Source: DATGHS01 sp035307785 (GTDB taxonomy: Bacteria; Planctomycetota; Planctomycetia; Gemmatales; Gemmataceae). Taken from it: a stretch of DNA of 31,361 bases. The stretch's first letter is position 1; each line of letters begins with the position of its first letter. Made by a program: the position numbers and the translations under genes. Shown piece by piece: positions 7,063 through 15,323 of the stretch. The stretch is taken from assembly GCA_035307785.1 (NCBI GenBank), contig DATGHS010000226.1:1-31361 (forward strand), read 5' to 3'. The notes beneath the pieces are model-generated. The model did no database searches. It was not told the origin of the DNA and saw nothing but the letters and a program-made list of their open reading frames with translations.

Positions 7063-8895
7063 GTGAAGCAGTTTTCTCGATTCTTCGGTAACCGTAAGCG
7101 AATCACAACAGAGGCGGCCAAGGCCCGCCGGTCCAAGCCACGGTTTATCCCCCACCTGGAAACTCTTGAAATTCGACTGACTCCCGGCTCTGCCGATCCC
7201 GCCAACGTTACGGCAATCTACGATGCCAGCGCCCAATCCCTGAGCGTTTCCTTCCAACAAGCCATCGGCTCCAAAGATACGCCTGTGTACGGCGCCGCCT
7301 TTCTTGATCCGGCCTATCCGACAACGGCCGGGGGGATCACCGAGAATGCAGTCACGACCAGTGGCTCCAATGTCCTTACTTTCACCGGCGGCAACTCGAC
7401 GTTCGGGCTGCTCGCCGGCCAGACGGTGACCGGCAACGGCATCTCGGCCGGCACAACGATCGTCTCGGTTGACTCCGCAACACAAGTCACCCTGAGCAGC
7501 CCCGCAACGGCAACCAGCCTTTCCACCGGGACGAAACTGACGTTCACCATGGTCCTGAGCGGCACGCTCACCAACGGTTCGAATGTCGTGACTGGTCTGT
7601 CGAGCACTTCGGGCTTGTTTGTCGGCCAGTCCGTTATCGGGACCGGCATCCCCATCCCGAAACTGCCGACCAACCCCACGACAGGGACCTCGGAGATCAC
7701 CACGCGAATTGCCTCGATCGGCGCCGACGGACATTCCGTCACGTTGACCGCGAATGCCACGGCCAGCGGGACCGTGAACCTGACGTTCGTGACCGGCCTG
7801 GCCCTGGACGGCTCCGGTCAGGAATTCGTCGACAATGTCATCGACAACATCGAAGTGTACACGTTCACGTACACATATTCAGCTACGTACCAGAATCCCT
7901 ACCTGCTGACCGCGCCGCCCGATGTGTGCATGACGCTCTATCACAACACCGGCGTGGCTAGCGGATTTCATTCAGTTGTCGGCGACGGGCCCGGGTTGAA
8001 TACCGACAATTCGCTGAACAACAACAAGAACAGCGGCGAGTACCAGGTGTACTCCGGCCTGATCGATTACAACCTGAGTGGGAAGATTGATGCAGGGGAT
8101 AACACGCCAATCACCACCATGAACGGCACGTTGACGAACGGCTCCGCGACCGTCACCGGGCTGTCCAGCACCGGCAATCTCTTCGTAGGGGAGTATGTGA
8201 CCGGATCGGGCCTCCCAGCCGGTACCCAGGTCGCCTCGATCATCGACTCCAATACGATCACGCTGTCGAACGCCGCCACCGCCTCGGGAGGGAAGCCCCT
8301 CACCTTTGATACCGTCACGGTGGCGGGCTACCGCATCATCAACGGCGCGGTTGACCTGAATCATGACGGCGCGATCTCGGGCGCCGACACCACCAGCACG
8401 CTGGCGGGCCACCCGCAGATCGCCGGTTTCAACGTAATCGGCGGCAAGATCGATTTGAATGGCAACGGGAAGATCGACGCCAACGATACTGGCGGGTTGG
8501 GTGTTGATGCCATCTGCACCACACCAACGGTTATCAATGCCTTTGCGAGTCTGTCTGGTTTCGTTACCAATCCCACCGCCGGCACCGGGATTGGGGGCGT
8601 GTCCATAACCCTCACCGAATATGACAGCAACGGCAATGTGCTGGCGACCTTCACGACCACCACGGCTGCCGACGGCTCATACAGCTTTGGCGGCTTGTCC
8701 GCGGGCACCTACAGTTTGTCGGAAGATACCACCACGTTACCGGTTCCTGACGTGGCCCTCGGCTCCAGCGCTGGGACGGTCGGCGGAAATACCGATGGCA
8801 CAAGCTCATCGGTGTCCTTGCTCTCCAATATCAATTTGGCCGCTGGTAACGCGGGCATTAACTACGACTTCACAGCCGGCCCGATAATTGGGTAA
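7063..8895 (+). CDS. Surface protein with LExLExR N-terminus, dockerin-like motifs and a Cna-B-like domain
   Basis: GTG start behind AAGAGGTG. The basic N-terminus leads to PHLETLEIRLTPG (residues about 30-42), a motif common at the start of large planctomycete exported proteins. Three beta-rich repeats follow with the pattern GTLTNGS-VTGLSST--LFVGQ-VTG-GIPAGT. Three calcium-loop motifs (DYNLSGKIDAGD near 335, DLNHDGAISGAD near 430, DLNGNGKIDAND near 464) resemble dockerin type I or EF-hand loops. Residues about 489-605 form an SdrD/Cna-B-like domain (LSGFVTNPTAGTGIGGVSI... ending INYDFTAGP). A related domain follows immediately in another frame (8888-9280). The riboswitch upstream suggests c-di-GMP control, consistent with a role in adhesion or matrix. 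The exact function is unknown. Confidence 0.85.
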   Translation: MKQFSRFFGNRKRITTEAAKARRSKPRFIPHLETLEIRLTPGSADPANVTAIYDASAQSLSVSFQQAIGSKDTPVYGAAFLDPAYPTTAGGITENAVTTSGSNVLTFTGGNSTFGLLAGQTVTGNGISAGTTIVSVDSATQVTLSSPATATSLSTGTKLTFTMVLSGTLTNGSNVVTGLSSTSGLFVGQSVIGTGIPIPKLPTNPTTGTSEITTRIASIGADGHSVTLTANATASGTVNLTFVTGLALDGSGQEFVDNVIDNIEVYTFTYTYSATYQNPYLLTAPPDVCMTLYHNTGVASGFHSVVGDGPGLNTDNSLNNNKNSGEYQVYSGLIDYNLSGKIDAGDNTPITTMNGTLTNGSATVTGLSSTGNLFVGEYVTGSGLPAGTQVASIIDSNTITLSNAATASGGKPLTFDTVTVAGYRIINGAVDLNHDGAISGADTTSTLAGHPQIAGFNVIGGKIDLNGNGKIDANDTGGLGVDAICTTPTVINAFASLSGFVTNPTAGTGIGGVSITLTEYDSNGNVLATFTTTTAADGSYSFGGLSAGTYSLSEDTTTLPVPDVALGSSAGTVGGNTDGTSSSVSLLSNINLAAGNAGINYDFTAGPIIG

Positions 8896-9280
8896 TCGCC
8901 CGGAAGGCATCGCCCTGAACGCCGGCGGCTGTGGCGTTCGAGGTTTCGTCACCAACCCTACTACCCTTAGCGGCATCGGCGGCGTGACGATAATTCTCAC
9001 CCGGTATGACAACATGGGCAACGTGATAGGCACCTCGACATGCGTGACCGATGCTACCGGCTTCTACAGTTTCGGCGGTCTCGCTGCGGGCAATTACAGT
9101 GTTACGGAAGATGTCTCCACGCTGCCGTTGGGCTATATGGCCAAAGGCTCCAGCGTCGGGACGGTCGGAGGCGCCACCGATGGGACGGCTCCATCATTTA
9201 CTTTGCTCTCCGGCGTTGTCTTGAATAGCGGAGACGCGGGGATCAACTACGACTTCACGGCCGGACCAGTCACTGGCTAA
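8888..9280 (+). pseudogene. Second Cna-B-like domain, out of frame with the preceding gene
   Basis: The +1 frame relative to the upstream gene encodes a second copy of its last domain: VRGFVTNPTTLSGIGGVTI, FYSFGGLAAGNYSVTEDVSTLP, ending INYDFTAGPVTG and a stop. The upstream gene ends in the matching INYDFTAGPIIG and a stop. The only start near the overlap is TTG at 8888, with no Shine-Dalgarno sequence and no signal peptide, so independent translation as a useful protein is unlikely. Either a one-base change near 8884-8900 split a single gene of about 740 codons, or a duplication of the 3' end left a stranded copy, or a +1 frameshift joins them. A sequencing error is also possible. Confidence 0.65.
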
Positions 9281-9342
9281 TGTCGCGCCGCCAGCATCTT
9301 TTCCAATGCTGGTGTGAGTGCAATGGGGATGCTCCGACCGAT

Positions 9343-9380
9343 GCCGGGGCGGGCTTTTGCCTGCCACCGGCCTTTTTTTT
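9343..9380 (+). terminator. Rho-independent terminator after the surface-protein gene
   Basis: GCCGG and GGCGGGC pair with GCCTGCC and CCGGC around a TTTT loop (one G-T pair and one bulged A), followed directly by eight T residues. A second, 7-bp hairpin CCAGCAT/ATGCTGG lies at 9291-9312, just after the stop at 9280. The T-tract reads on the plus strand, so it serves the surface-protein transcript and separates it from the convergent permease gene. Confidence 0.88.
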
Positions 9381-9415
9381 GGATACCACTACGAATTGTT
9401 TGAAAGGCGCGCTGC

Positions 9416-10588
9416 TCATCCAAAGACCTCAGCCGGATCAGCCGTTTGCACTTTCCGTTGCGCAATCAGTCCGGAGACAATGCACATGCCGATGGTGAGC
9501 GCGAACAGGAACAAGATACGGTCCGGCAGCGGTTTCATGGGCAGCCCGGTTTGGACGCTGAGGAATTCGTAAATCACCAGGCTGATGAGCAGCCCTGGAA
9601 TGAAGCCCACGGTACCCAACAGCAGCGCTTCCTGGAGCACCACACCGATCACATAGCGGTTCGAGTAGCCGATGGCTTTCAGCGTCGCGAATTGCGGCAG
9701 ATGGTCGGCCACATCGGTGGCCAGGACCTGGTAGCAGATCACCACGCCCACCGTAAAGCCGATGGCCATGCCGAAACCGAATGCGAAGCCGATCGGAGTG
9801 CTGTTTTTCCAGAAACTTTTTTCACGCTCGGAGAATTCGTCTTTGGTCAGAATGACCACGTCTTCGCCAATGGCATCAGCCAGGCGGCGTTGCACCTCCC
9901 GGCGGTCCGCTCCCTCGTTTAGCCGAACCACGCCAATGTCCACTCCCGCGGGGCTGGAATCGGTCGTTAACGGGCGAAAGAGGGTCATGAAGGTCGCATC
10001 GCTCATCAGCACGTTGCCTTCCGTGCCAAAGTCGGTGCCCAGGGCGAAGGTTCCCACAATATGCACGGACTTGCCGCCGAGGCTGAATTCCTCGTCCGGA
10101 CTCACTTGCGATGGATTGATGCCGTAGCTGGGCAGCCGGGAGCGCGTGTCGAACAGAATACGATACGGCAGATGCAGCTCGGCCGAGCGTGTTTGCAGTT
10201 CCGGGAAGTCGAGCACGTGGGCCTTTGGATTCACACCGATGGCGCGAATGGAATGTTGTTTGCGATCCTGCGGATTGAGCCAGGTGGCTCCGTATTCGAG
10301 GTAAATTGGATGCGTTTCTCTCACGCCTTCCACCGCGAGCGCTTGAAAAAGCCTTTGCCGGGAGAACGGCACCGGCCCCACGAGCGAGTAGCTGCGCTGG
10401 TGGACGATGATCAGGTCGCCGTCAATGTGGTCGACGAGCGCCACGGTGCTGTCAAGCATCGCGTTGCGGAAGCCCCACTCGACGAACATCAACACGACGG
10501 CAAAGGTAACGCCGGCCAGGGCCACCGCCAACCGCCGCTTGTTGTGCGTGAGGTTGTACCAGGCAAGCGGTGTGCGAACGACCGGCAT
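9416..10588 (-). CDS. DevC-like ABC transporter permease (second of a tandem pair)
   Basis: 390 residues. I chose the ATG at 10588 because GGAAGG stands 6 bases before it, whereas it directly abuts the other in-frame ATG at 10594. The protein begins VRTPLAWYNLTHNKRRLAVALAGVTFAVVLMFVEWGF, typical of DevC/MacB-type FtsX-fold permeases: one N-terminal helix (about 20-42), a long periplasmic domain of about 220 residues, then three C-terminal helices including QFATLKAIGYSNRY, the conserved FtsX-region motif. It lies 36 bases after a paralogue of equal length. No ATPase or membrane-fusion gene is adjacent, so the energy subunit must be elsewhere. By family it would move lipids, lipopeptides or other hydrophobic substrates; the substrate is unknown. 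Confidence 0.88.
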   Translation of the reverse strand: MPVVRTPLAWYNLTHNKRRLAVALAGVTFAVVLMFVEWGFRNAMLDSTVALVDHIDGDLIIVHQRSYSLVGPVPFSRQRLFQALAVEGVRETHPIYLEYGATWLNPQDRKQHSIRAIGVNPKAHVLDFPELQTRSAELHLPYRILFDTRSRLPSYGINPSQVSPDEEFSLGGKSVHIVGTFALGTDFGTEGNVLMSDATFMTLFRPLTTDSSPAGVDIGVVRLNEGADRREVQRRLADAIGEDVVILTKDEFSEREKSFWKNSTPIGFAFGFGMAIGFTVGVVICYQVLATDVADHLPQFATLKAIGYSNRYVIGVVLQEALLLGTVGFIPGLLISLVIYEFLSVQTGLPMKPLPDRILFLFALTIGMCIVSGLIAQRKVQTADPAEVFG

Positions 10589-10624
10589 CGGCATCCTTCC
10601 GTCAAGCTGGAAAGCCTGACCTAC

Positions 10625-11797
10625 TCAGAACAAATCGGCCGGATCGGCGGCATGCGCCTTCCGCAGTGCAAGCACGGCTGAGATGGTACACATACTGACA
10701 GTCAGCCCCAGAACCACTGCCGCGATCAAGAACGACATACGCGTGGGCACGCCGCCGTAACGTTCGGTCATGCGGAAGAGCACGGTCGAGACTGCCAGGC
10801 CGGGCAAATAGCCCAGCGCCGCCAGCAGCAACGACTGGTATAAAACCACCTTGGTGAGATAGCGGCCCGGGTACCCGATGGCTTTCAGCGTGGCAAACTC
10901 CTTCAGCCGGTTGGTGATGTCGCTGGAGATTACCTGGTAGACAAACACCGTGCCGACGATAAGCGAAACCACGACGCCAAAGCTAAAGAGCATGCCAATA
11001 GATGTGTTTTTCATCCAGTACTGCTTTTCCCGATCCTCCAACTGTTGCCGCGTCAGCACCTGCACGTCGCTTGGCAGCCGTTGGCTCAACCGGTCGGCCA
11101 CTTCGTTCGGGTCGGCGCCTGGGGTGAGCTTGATCAAACCGAGGTTTACATTATCCAGCGATGAACCGCCGAAGGAACGGGAAAAGGTCTGATCGCTGGT
11201 GACCGCCAGGGCATTGTAACCGAAGCCCGTGCCCACACTAAAGCGGCCAACGATTTCCACTTGAGTCGCGCCCAAATTCGCCACGGTTCCGGGCTGCTGC
11301 GGTCCATATTCCGGCCAGTTATGCCGGTCAATCATCACGGCCCCAATGCGCCGCAATTCCTGCCAGCCGGCCTCGTATTCTTGCGGATAATTGGGATCGA
11401 CCGGTTGCGGATCGCGAAAGACCGAGCGTTCCGGCCGCACCCCCAGCAGCATGAGGTTCCGCTGGTGAACCGGGTCATACTGCGGGTTTTGCCAAAGATT
11501 GGCCCCGATGTACAACGGCGTGGCCGACGAGACGCCACCTTCCGCAAGCGCTTGTGCCAGGCGAATGCGGGGAAACGAACGGCAGCGGTTGAGATCGAGG
11601 TAGTCGCGCGAGAGCAGCACGACATCAAAATCGAGCCGGTCAAAGAGCATGGTCGCAGTGAATTCGACGGCGGTGTATAGGCCGAGCTGCATGAAGAGAA
11701 GAATGCACGCGAAGGTAACGCCGGCCACAGCCGTGGCGGTCCGTGCCTTCTGGTGCAGCAGATTCATGAGCGCGAGCGGCGTTCGCGCGAGTCGCAT
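10625..11797 (-). CDS. DevC-like ABC transporter permease (first of a tandem pair)
   Basis: 390 residues from the ATG at 11797, chosen because it aligns with the start of the paralogue at 10588 (MRLARTPLALMNL against MPVVRTPLAWYNL); an in-frame ATG two codons earlier is equally possible and neither has a clear Shine-Dalgarno sequence. The layout is the same: N-terminal helix at about 22-45, a large outer domain, and three C-terminal helices with EFATLKAIGYPGRY. The two permeases have clearly diverged, so they probably form a heterodimer rather than being a recent duplication. The gene follows a DUF1501 gene by 57 bases, with a palindromic hairpin in the gap. Confidence 0.87.
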   Translation of the reverse strand: MRLARTPLALMNLLHQKARTATAVAGVTFACILLFMQLGLYTAVEFTATMLFDRLDFDVVLLSRDYLDLNRCRSFPRIRLAQALAEGGVSSATPLYIGANLWQNPQYDPVHQRNLMLLGVRPERSVFRDPQPVDPNYPQEYEAGWQELRRIGAVMIDRHNWPEYGPQQPGTVANLGATQVEIVGRFSVGTGFGYNALAVTSDQTFSRSFGGSSLDNVNLGLIKLTPGADPNEVADRLSQRLPSDVQVLTRQQLEDREKQYWMKNTSIGMLFSFGVVVSLIVGTVFVYQVISSDITNRLKEFATLKAIGYPGRYLTKVVLYQSLLLAALGYLPGLAVSTVLFRMTERYGGVPTRMSFLIAAVVLGLTVSMCTISAVLALRKAHAADPADLF

Positions 11798-11821
11798 GAG
11801 CATGAGCGGTTAGCGGGAAAT

Positions 11822-11845
11822 GCCCAGGGACTTCCGTCCCTGAGC
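11822..11845 (-). repeat. Palindromic hairpin, copy 1 of a shared 24-bp family
   Basis: On the minus strand the arms GCTCAGGGAC and GTCCCTGGGC pair 9 of 10 around the loop GGAA. It begins 9 bases after the stop of the DUF1501 gene (11855). The sequence matches the hairpin at 15294-15317 at 22 of 24 bases, including most of the loop and in the same orientation relative to the preceding gene. There is no T-tract. Confidence 0.85.
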
Positions 11846-11854
11846 ATTGGCTTC

Positions 11855-13357
11855 TTATCCGAGCGCTTCCGTAATCACACTTGTATTCTGCAACAGCGGC
11901 ATCGGCCGGCCGGTGCGATCACGGAGCGTGGTTTCCACATTGATGCCCAGAAGATGATAGGCCGTGGCCAGGATGTCTTTTGGGGATATGGGCCGATCGG
12001 CCACGGTGCCGGCGATCTTGTCCGATTTGCCGACAATGCGGCCGCGGGCAATGCCGCCCCCGGCCAACAAACAGCTGTAACATTGCGCCCAGTGATCGCG
12101 GCCGCCGCCCTTCACGCTTTGAATGCGCGGCGTGCGGCCATGCTCGCTGAGCACCATCACGAGCGTCTCGTCCAGCATGCCGCGCGCATCAAGATCGCGC
12201 AACAGCCCCGCGAGACCCATGTCGAAGCCTGGCAGGAGCTCATTGCGCATCCGTGGATAGTGGTCCCAGTGGGTATCCCAGCCCGAGCCGGCCAGGCCGA
12301 ATTCGTCCCAAATCACGGTCACGAATTTCGAGCCCGCCTCGACCAACCGCCGGGCCGCGAGGGCCGATTGGCCGAAAAGCGTCATGCCGTAGCTTTCCCG
12401 TAGTTCTCGCGGTTCCTTTTGAATATCGAGCGCTTTGCGCACCTTTTCCGAACCGATCAAATTATATGCCATCTGCTGATAGCGGTCGTGCGAGCGGCCG
12501 GAATCGGAGCCCGAGAGATCGGCCCGCGCCTGATCGAACTGTTCCAGCAACGTTCGGCGCTTGTCCATGCGGTCCAGCGTGATCTCGGCCGGGCGCTCGG
12601 TAGCGGTGGCAAGCTCGAAGCGGCTCTCCGGCGTAATGCCCATGTACGGCTCGGCCACGTCAAGCTTGGTTTCCTGCAAGGTTTTTGTGATGTGCCGCGT
12701 CGCCTCGCCATGGAACTCCGTCCAGACAGGGTTGTAAGCGCTGCCCAGGAACGCGGCATACGGGCCAGCGCGGGCGACTTCGCCGGTACGCCGCGTGCTG
12801 AAAGGAAATGGCAGCGCGACGTTCACCGGTATATCGAACTTCGAATGCGGCTTCGCTTGGCGGGTGAGAAAATCCACCACCGAGCCGATAAATGGCCAAT
12901 GCCGGGCATCACGTGGATTCAACTCCATCGGGACGTCGATGGCCGGCACACCGGTTGTCGCAAACGCGACACCGTGAATGGGATACGGATGCGTGACGGA
13001 TCGCAGTACCGTCGTCCGGTGCATCTCGCGGGCCAGGTTCGGCAGCAGCTCGCAGACATCCAGGCCCGGCACACTCGACGGAATATGCTTGAACTCGCCC
13101 CGCACTTCGACCGGGGCGTTGGGCTTCATGTCGAAGGTTTCAATCTGACTGGGCGAGCCGTAAAGATACAGCAGAATGCAGGCTTTCGCCTTACCGAAAT
13201 GATGCTCCACGCCATGTTTGGGCGCCGCTTGCGCTTCGCTCAGGCGGAAATAATCGGCAAGGCCCAGGCCCAGCAAGCTCAAGCTGCCGGCATGCAGGAA
13301 ATCCCGCCGCGTAGGGCCGGTGCACAGTCGCTTCGGCGAGCCGAGGATGCGGAGCAT
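11855..13357 (-). CDS. Tat-exported DUF1501 protein
   Basis: 500 residues from the ATG at 13357. I preferred this to the GTG at 13387 because MLRILGSPKRLC followed by TRRDFLHAGSLSLLGLGLAD is the usual start of planctomycete DUF1501 proteins and a complete twin-arginine signal. DUF1501 features follow: CILLYLYGSPSQIETFDMKPNAP, LLPNLAREMHRTTVLRSVTH, VTVIWDEFG-DTHWDHY and VMVLSEHGRTPR...GRDHW near the C-terminus, the last resembling metal-site motifs of the alkaline-phosphatase/sulfatase fold. The molecular function of DUF1501 is not established. It usually pairs with DUF1549/DUF1553 genes, which are absent here; instead two permease genes follow on the same strand. It is divergent from the UbiD-family gene, with 89 bases between starts. 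Confidence 0.9.
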   Translation of the reverse strand: MLRILGSPKRLCTGPTRRDFLHAGSLSLLGLGLADYFRLSEAQAAPKHGVEHHFGKAKACILLYLYGSPSQIETFDMKPNAPVEVRGEFKHIPSSVPGLDVCELLPNLAREMHRTTVLRSVTHPYPIHGVAFATTGVPAIDVPMELNPRDARHWPFIGSVVDFLTRQAKPHSKFDIPVNVALPFPFSTRRTGEVARAGPYAAFLGSAYNPVWTEFHGEATRHITKTLQETKLDVAEPYMGITPESRFELATATERPAEITLDRMDKRRTLLEQFDQARADLSGSDSGRSHDRYQQMAYNLIGSEKVRKALDIQKEPRELRESYGMTLFGQSALAARRLVEAGSKFVTVIWDEFGLAGSGWDTHWDHYPRMRNELLPGFDMGLAGLLRDLDARGMLDETLVMVLSEHGRTPRIQSVKGGGRDHWAQCYSCLLAGGGIARGRIVGKSDKIAGTVADRPISPKDILATAYHLLGINVETTLRDRTGRPMPLLQNTSVITEALG

Positions 13358-13446
13358 GCGAATACCCGCAAACAGGAAGATGAGCACATTTAGGCAGGTG
13401 ATTATATGTTATGCCACACAGGCGGTTAGGAACAAGGGAAATCCGC

Positions 13447-15291
13447 ATGGGCCATCGAAATTTGCAAGAATGTGTTCGCGACTTGGAACGAACAGGACAG
13501 TTGCGCCGGATCGATGCCGAGGCCGATCCCTTTCTGGAAATTGCCGAGATTCACCGCCGCGTGTACCGAGCTGGCGGCCCGGCGCTGCTCTTCACGCGGG
13601 TCCGTGGCACCGCGTTCCCGGTGGTGTGCAATCTCTTTGGCACCCGAGAGCGCATGCGCTATATCTTTCGCGATACGCTCGATGCCGTGCGGCAATTGGT
13701 GGTACTCAAGAAGGATCCCGGCGCGCTGGCGAAGAAGCCGTGGGCGTTCCGCAGGATGCCGAAAACACTCTGGAATCTGCGCCCAAAGTTCGTGCGCTCC
13801 GGGCCGATTCTCGAGGGACAAGCCACGATTCGGCAGTTGCCGCAAATCGTCTGTTGGCCGAAAGACGGCGGCGCGTTCATCACGTTGCCGCAAGTTTACA
13901 CGGAAGACGCCGGCCGGCCGGGTTGGCGACACTCGAATCTCGGCATGTATCGGATTCAGCTCTCGGGCAATGAGTATCAGCCGGATCGTGAAGTCGGCCT
14001 GCATTACCAGATTCATCGCGGCATCGGTTGGCACCATGCCGCGGCGATTAAGCAAAAGGTTCCATTCCGAGTCACTATCGCAGTCGGTGGCCCGCCAGCA
14101 ATGACACTCGCGGCCGTCATGCCGCTGCCGGAGCGATTCCCCGAGCTGGCATTCGCGGGAGCGCTGGCAGGGCATCGGGTTCGAATGATAAACCGGCCCC
14201 ATGAGCCGCCGCTTTTTGCTGAAGCTGACTTCTGCATCACCGGCACGGTCGAACCCGACCGACTGCTGCCCGAAGGTCCGTTCGGCGACCACCTAGGCTA
14301 CTATTCGCTGGCGCATCCGTTTCCGGTGTTGCGCGTCGAGCAGGTTTATCATCGCAGAGATGCAATCTGGCCGATGACCGTGGTGGGCCGGCCGCCGCAG
14401 GAAGATACGAGTTTCGGTGATATCATCCACGAAATCACGGGGCCGATCATCCCCACGGTCCTATCCGGCGTTCATGCCATTCATGCCGTCGATGCGGCTG
14501 GCGTGCATCCGTTGCTGTTGGCCATCGGCTCGGAGCGCTACGTGCCATTCGCGACCGAGCGGAAGCCGCAGGAACTGCTGACGATCGCCAACGCCATTCT
14601 CGGCCAGGGGCAATTGTCGCTCGCGAAGTATTTGCTCATCGTCGCGAAGGAGGATGATCCGGCGCTCGACGTTCACGACATTCCGGCCTTTTTCCAACAT
14701 CTATTGTCGCGCATCGACTGGCGGACGGACCTGCATTTCCAGACGTGCACGACCATCGACACACTGGACTACAGCGGCTCCGGATTAAATGAAGGGTCGA
14801 AAGTTGTAGTCGCCGCGGCTGGAAGGCCGCGGCGAACGCTCGGCACAAGCTTGCCGGCCGAGCTACGCTTGCCCGAGGGCTTTGATTCGCCGCAGCTATT
14901 CCTGCCCGGAATTATTGCGGTTCATGGACCGAGCACTCGCGGAAAGACAGCCGACCAATTTCAAAGGGAAATGCAAGCCTTTGTGGAACTCCTCGGCCTG
15001 GCCCGAACTTCGGACACGTTCCCTTTGATCGTTGTGGTGGACGACAGCGAATTTGCAGCGAAGACGCTGAATAACTTTCTCTGGGTGGTCTTCACGCGCT
15101 CGAATCCGGCGGCCGACATCTATGGAGTCGGCTCATTTACCAGGCAAAAGCATTGGGGCTGCGAAGGGCCGTTGGTGATTGATGCCCGCATCAAGCCGCA
15201 TCACGCACCGCCTTTGGAGGAAGACCCCGCAGTGAGCAAGCGCGTCGAAGCGCTGGCCGCGCGCGGCGGACCACTATGCGGGATTATCTGA
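13447..15291 (+). CDS. UbiD-family prenylated-FMN decarboxylase
   Basis: 614 residues from the ATG at 13447, preceded by AAGGGA; the frame extends to 13411 but homology starts at NLQECVRDLERTGQLRRI. Family landmarks are LHYQIHRGIGWHHA, VTIAVGGPPAMTLAA, the strongly conserved EGPFGDHLGYYS and VVGRPPQEDTSFGDIIHEI. UbiD enzymes use prenylated FMN to remove or add CO2 on aromatic or unsaturated acids. It is longer than the typical bacterial UbiD of about 490 residues; the extra length is mainly at the C-terminus and matches what I recall of planctomycete forms. The substrate cannot be read from sequence; it could act in menaquinone or ubiquinone synthesis or on phenolic acids. No ubiX-like prFMN synthase gene is in the window. 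It converges with a V4R-domain gene. Confidence 0.9.
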   Translation: MGHRNLQECVRDLERTGQLRRIDAEADPFLEIAEIHRRVYRAGGPALLFTRVRGTAFPVVCNLFGTRERMRYIFRDTLDAVRQLVVLKKDPGALAKKPWAFRRMPKTLWNLRPKFVRSGPILEGQATIRQLPQIVCWPKDGGAFITLPQVYTEDAGRPGWRHSNLGMYRIQLSGNEYQPDREVGLHYQIHRGIGWHHAAAIKQKVPFRVTIAVGGPPAMTLAAVMPLPERFPELAFAGALAGHRVRMINRPHEPPLFAEADFCITGTVEPDRLLPEGPFGDHLGYYSLAHPFPVLRVEQVYHRRDAIWPMTVVGRPPQEDTSFGDIIHEITGPIIPTVLSGVHAIHAVDAAGVHPLLLAIGSERYVPFATERKPQELLTIANAILGQGQLSLAKYLLIVAKEDDPALDVHDIPAFFQHLLSRIDWRTDLHFQTCTTIDTLDYSGSGLNEGSKVVVAAAGRPRRTLGTSLPAELRLPEGFDSPQLFLPGIIAVHGPSTRGKTADQFQREMQAFVELLGLARTSDTFPLIVVVDDSEFAAKTLNNFLWVVFTRSNPAADIYGVGSFTRQKHWGCEGPLVIDARIKPHHAPPLEEDPAVSKRVEALAARGGPLCGII

Positions 15292-15293
15292 GA

Positions 15294-15317
15294 GCCCAGG
15301 GACGGCAGTCCCTGGGC
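15294..15317 (+). repeat. Palindromic hairpin between convergent stops, copy 2 of the 24-bp family
   Basis: GCCCAGGGAC and GTCCCTGGGC form a perfect 10-bp stem with loop GGCA. It starts 2 bases after the UbiD stop and ends 6 bases before the V4R stop, so it fills the whole gap. It is nearly identical to the hairpin after the DUF1501 gene at 11822-11845. It could end transcription in both directions, although neither side has a clear T-tract. Confidence 0.87.
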
Positions 15318-15323
15318 CCTGTT

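Noticed and set aside
6822..7205. 127-codon minus-strand frame in the riboswitch leader
   Set aside because: No ribosome site or recognisable sequence; it overlaps the direct repeats and the start of the surface-protein gene.
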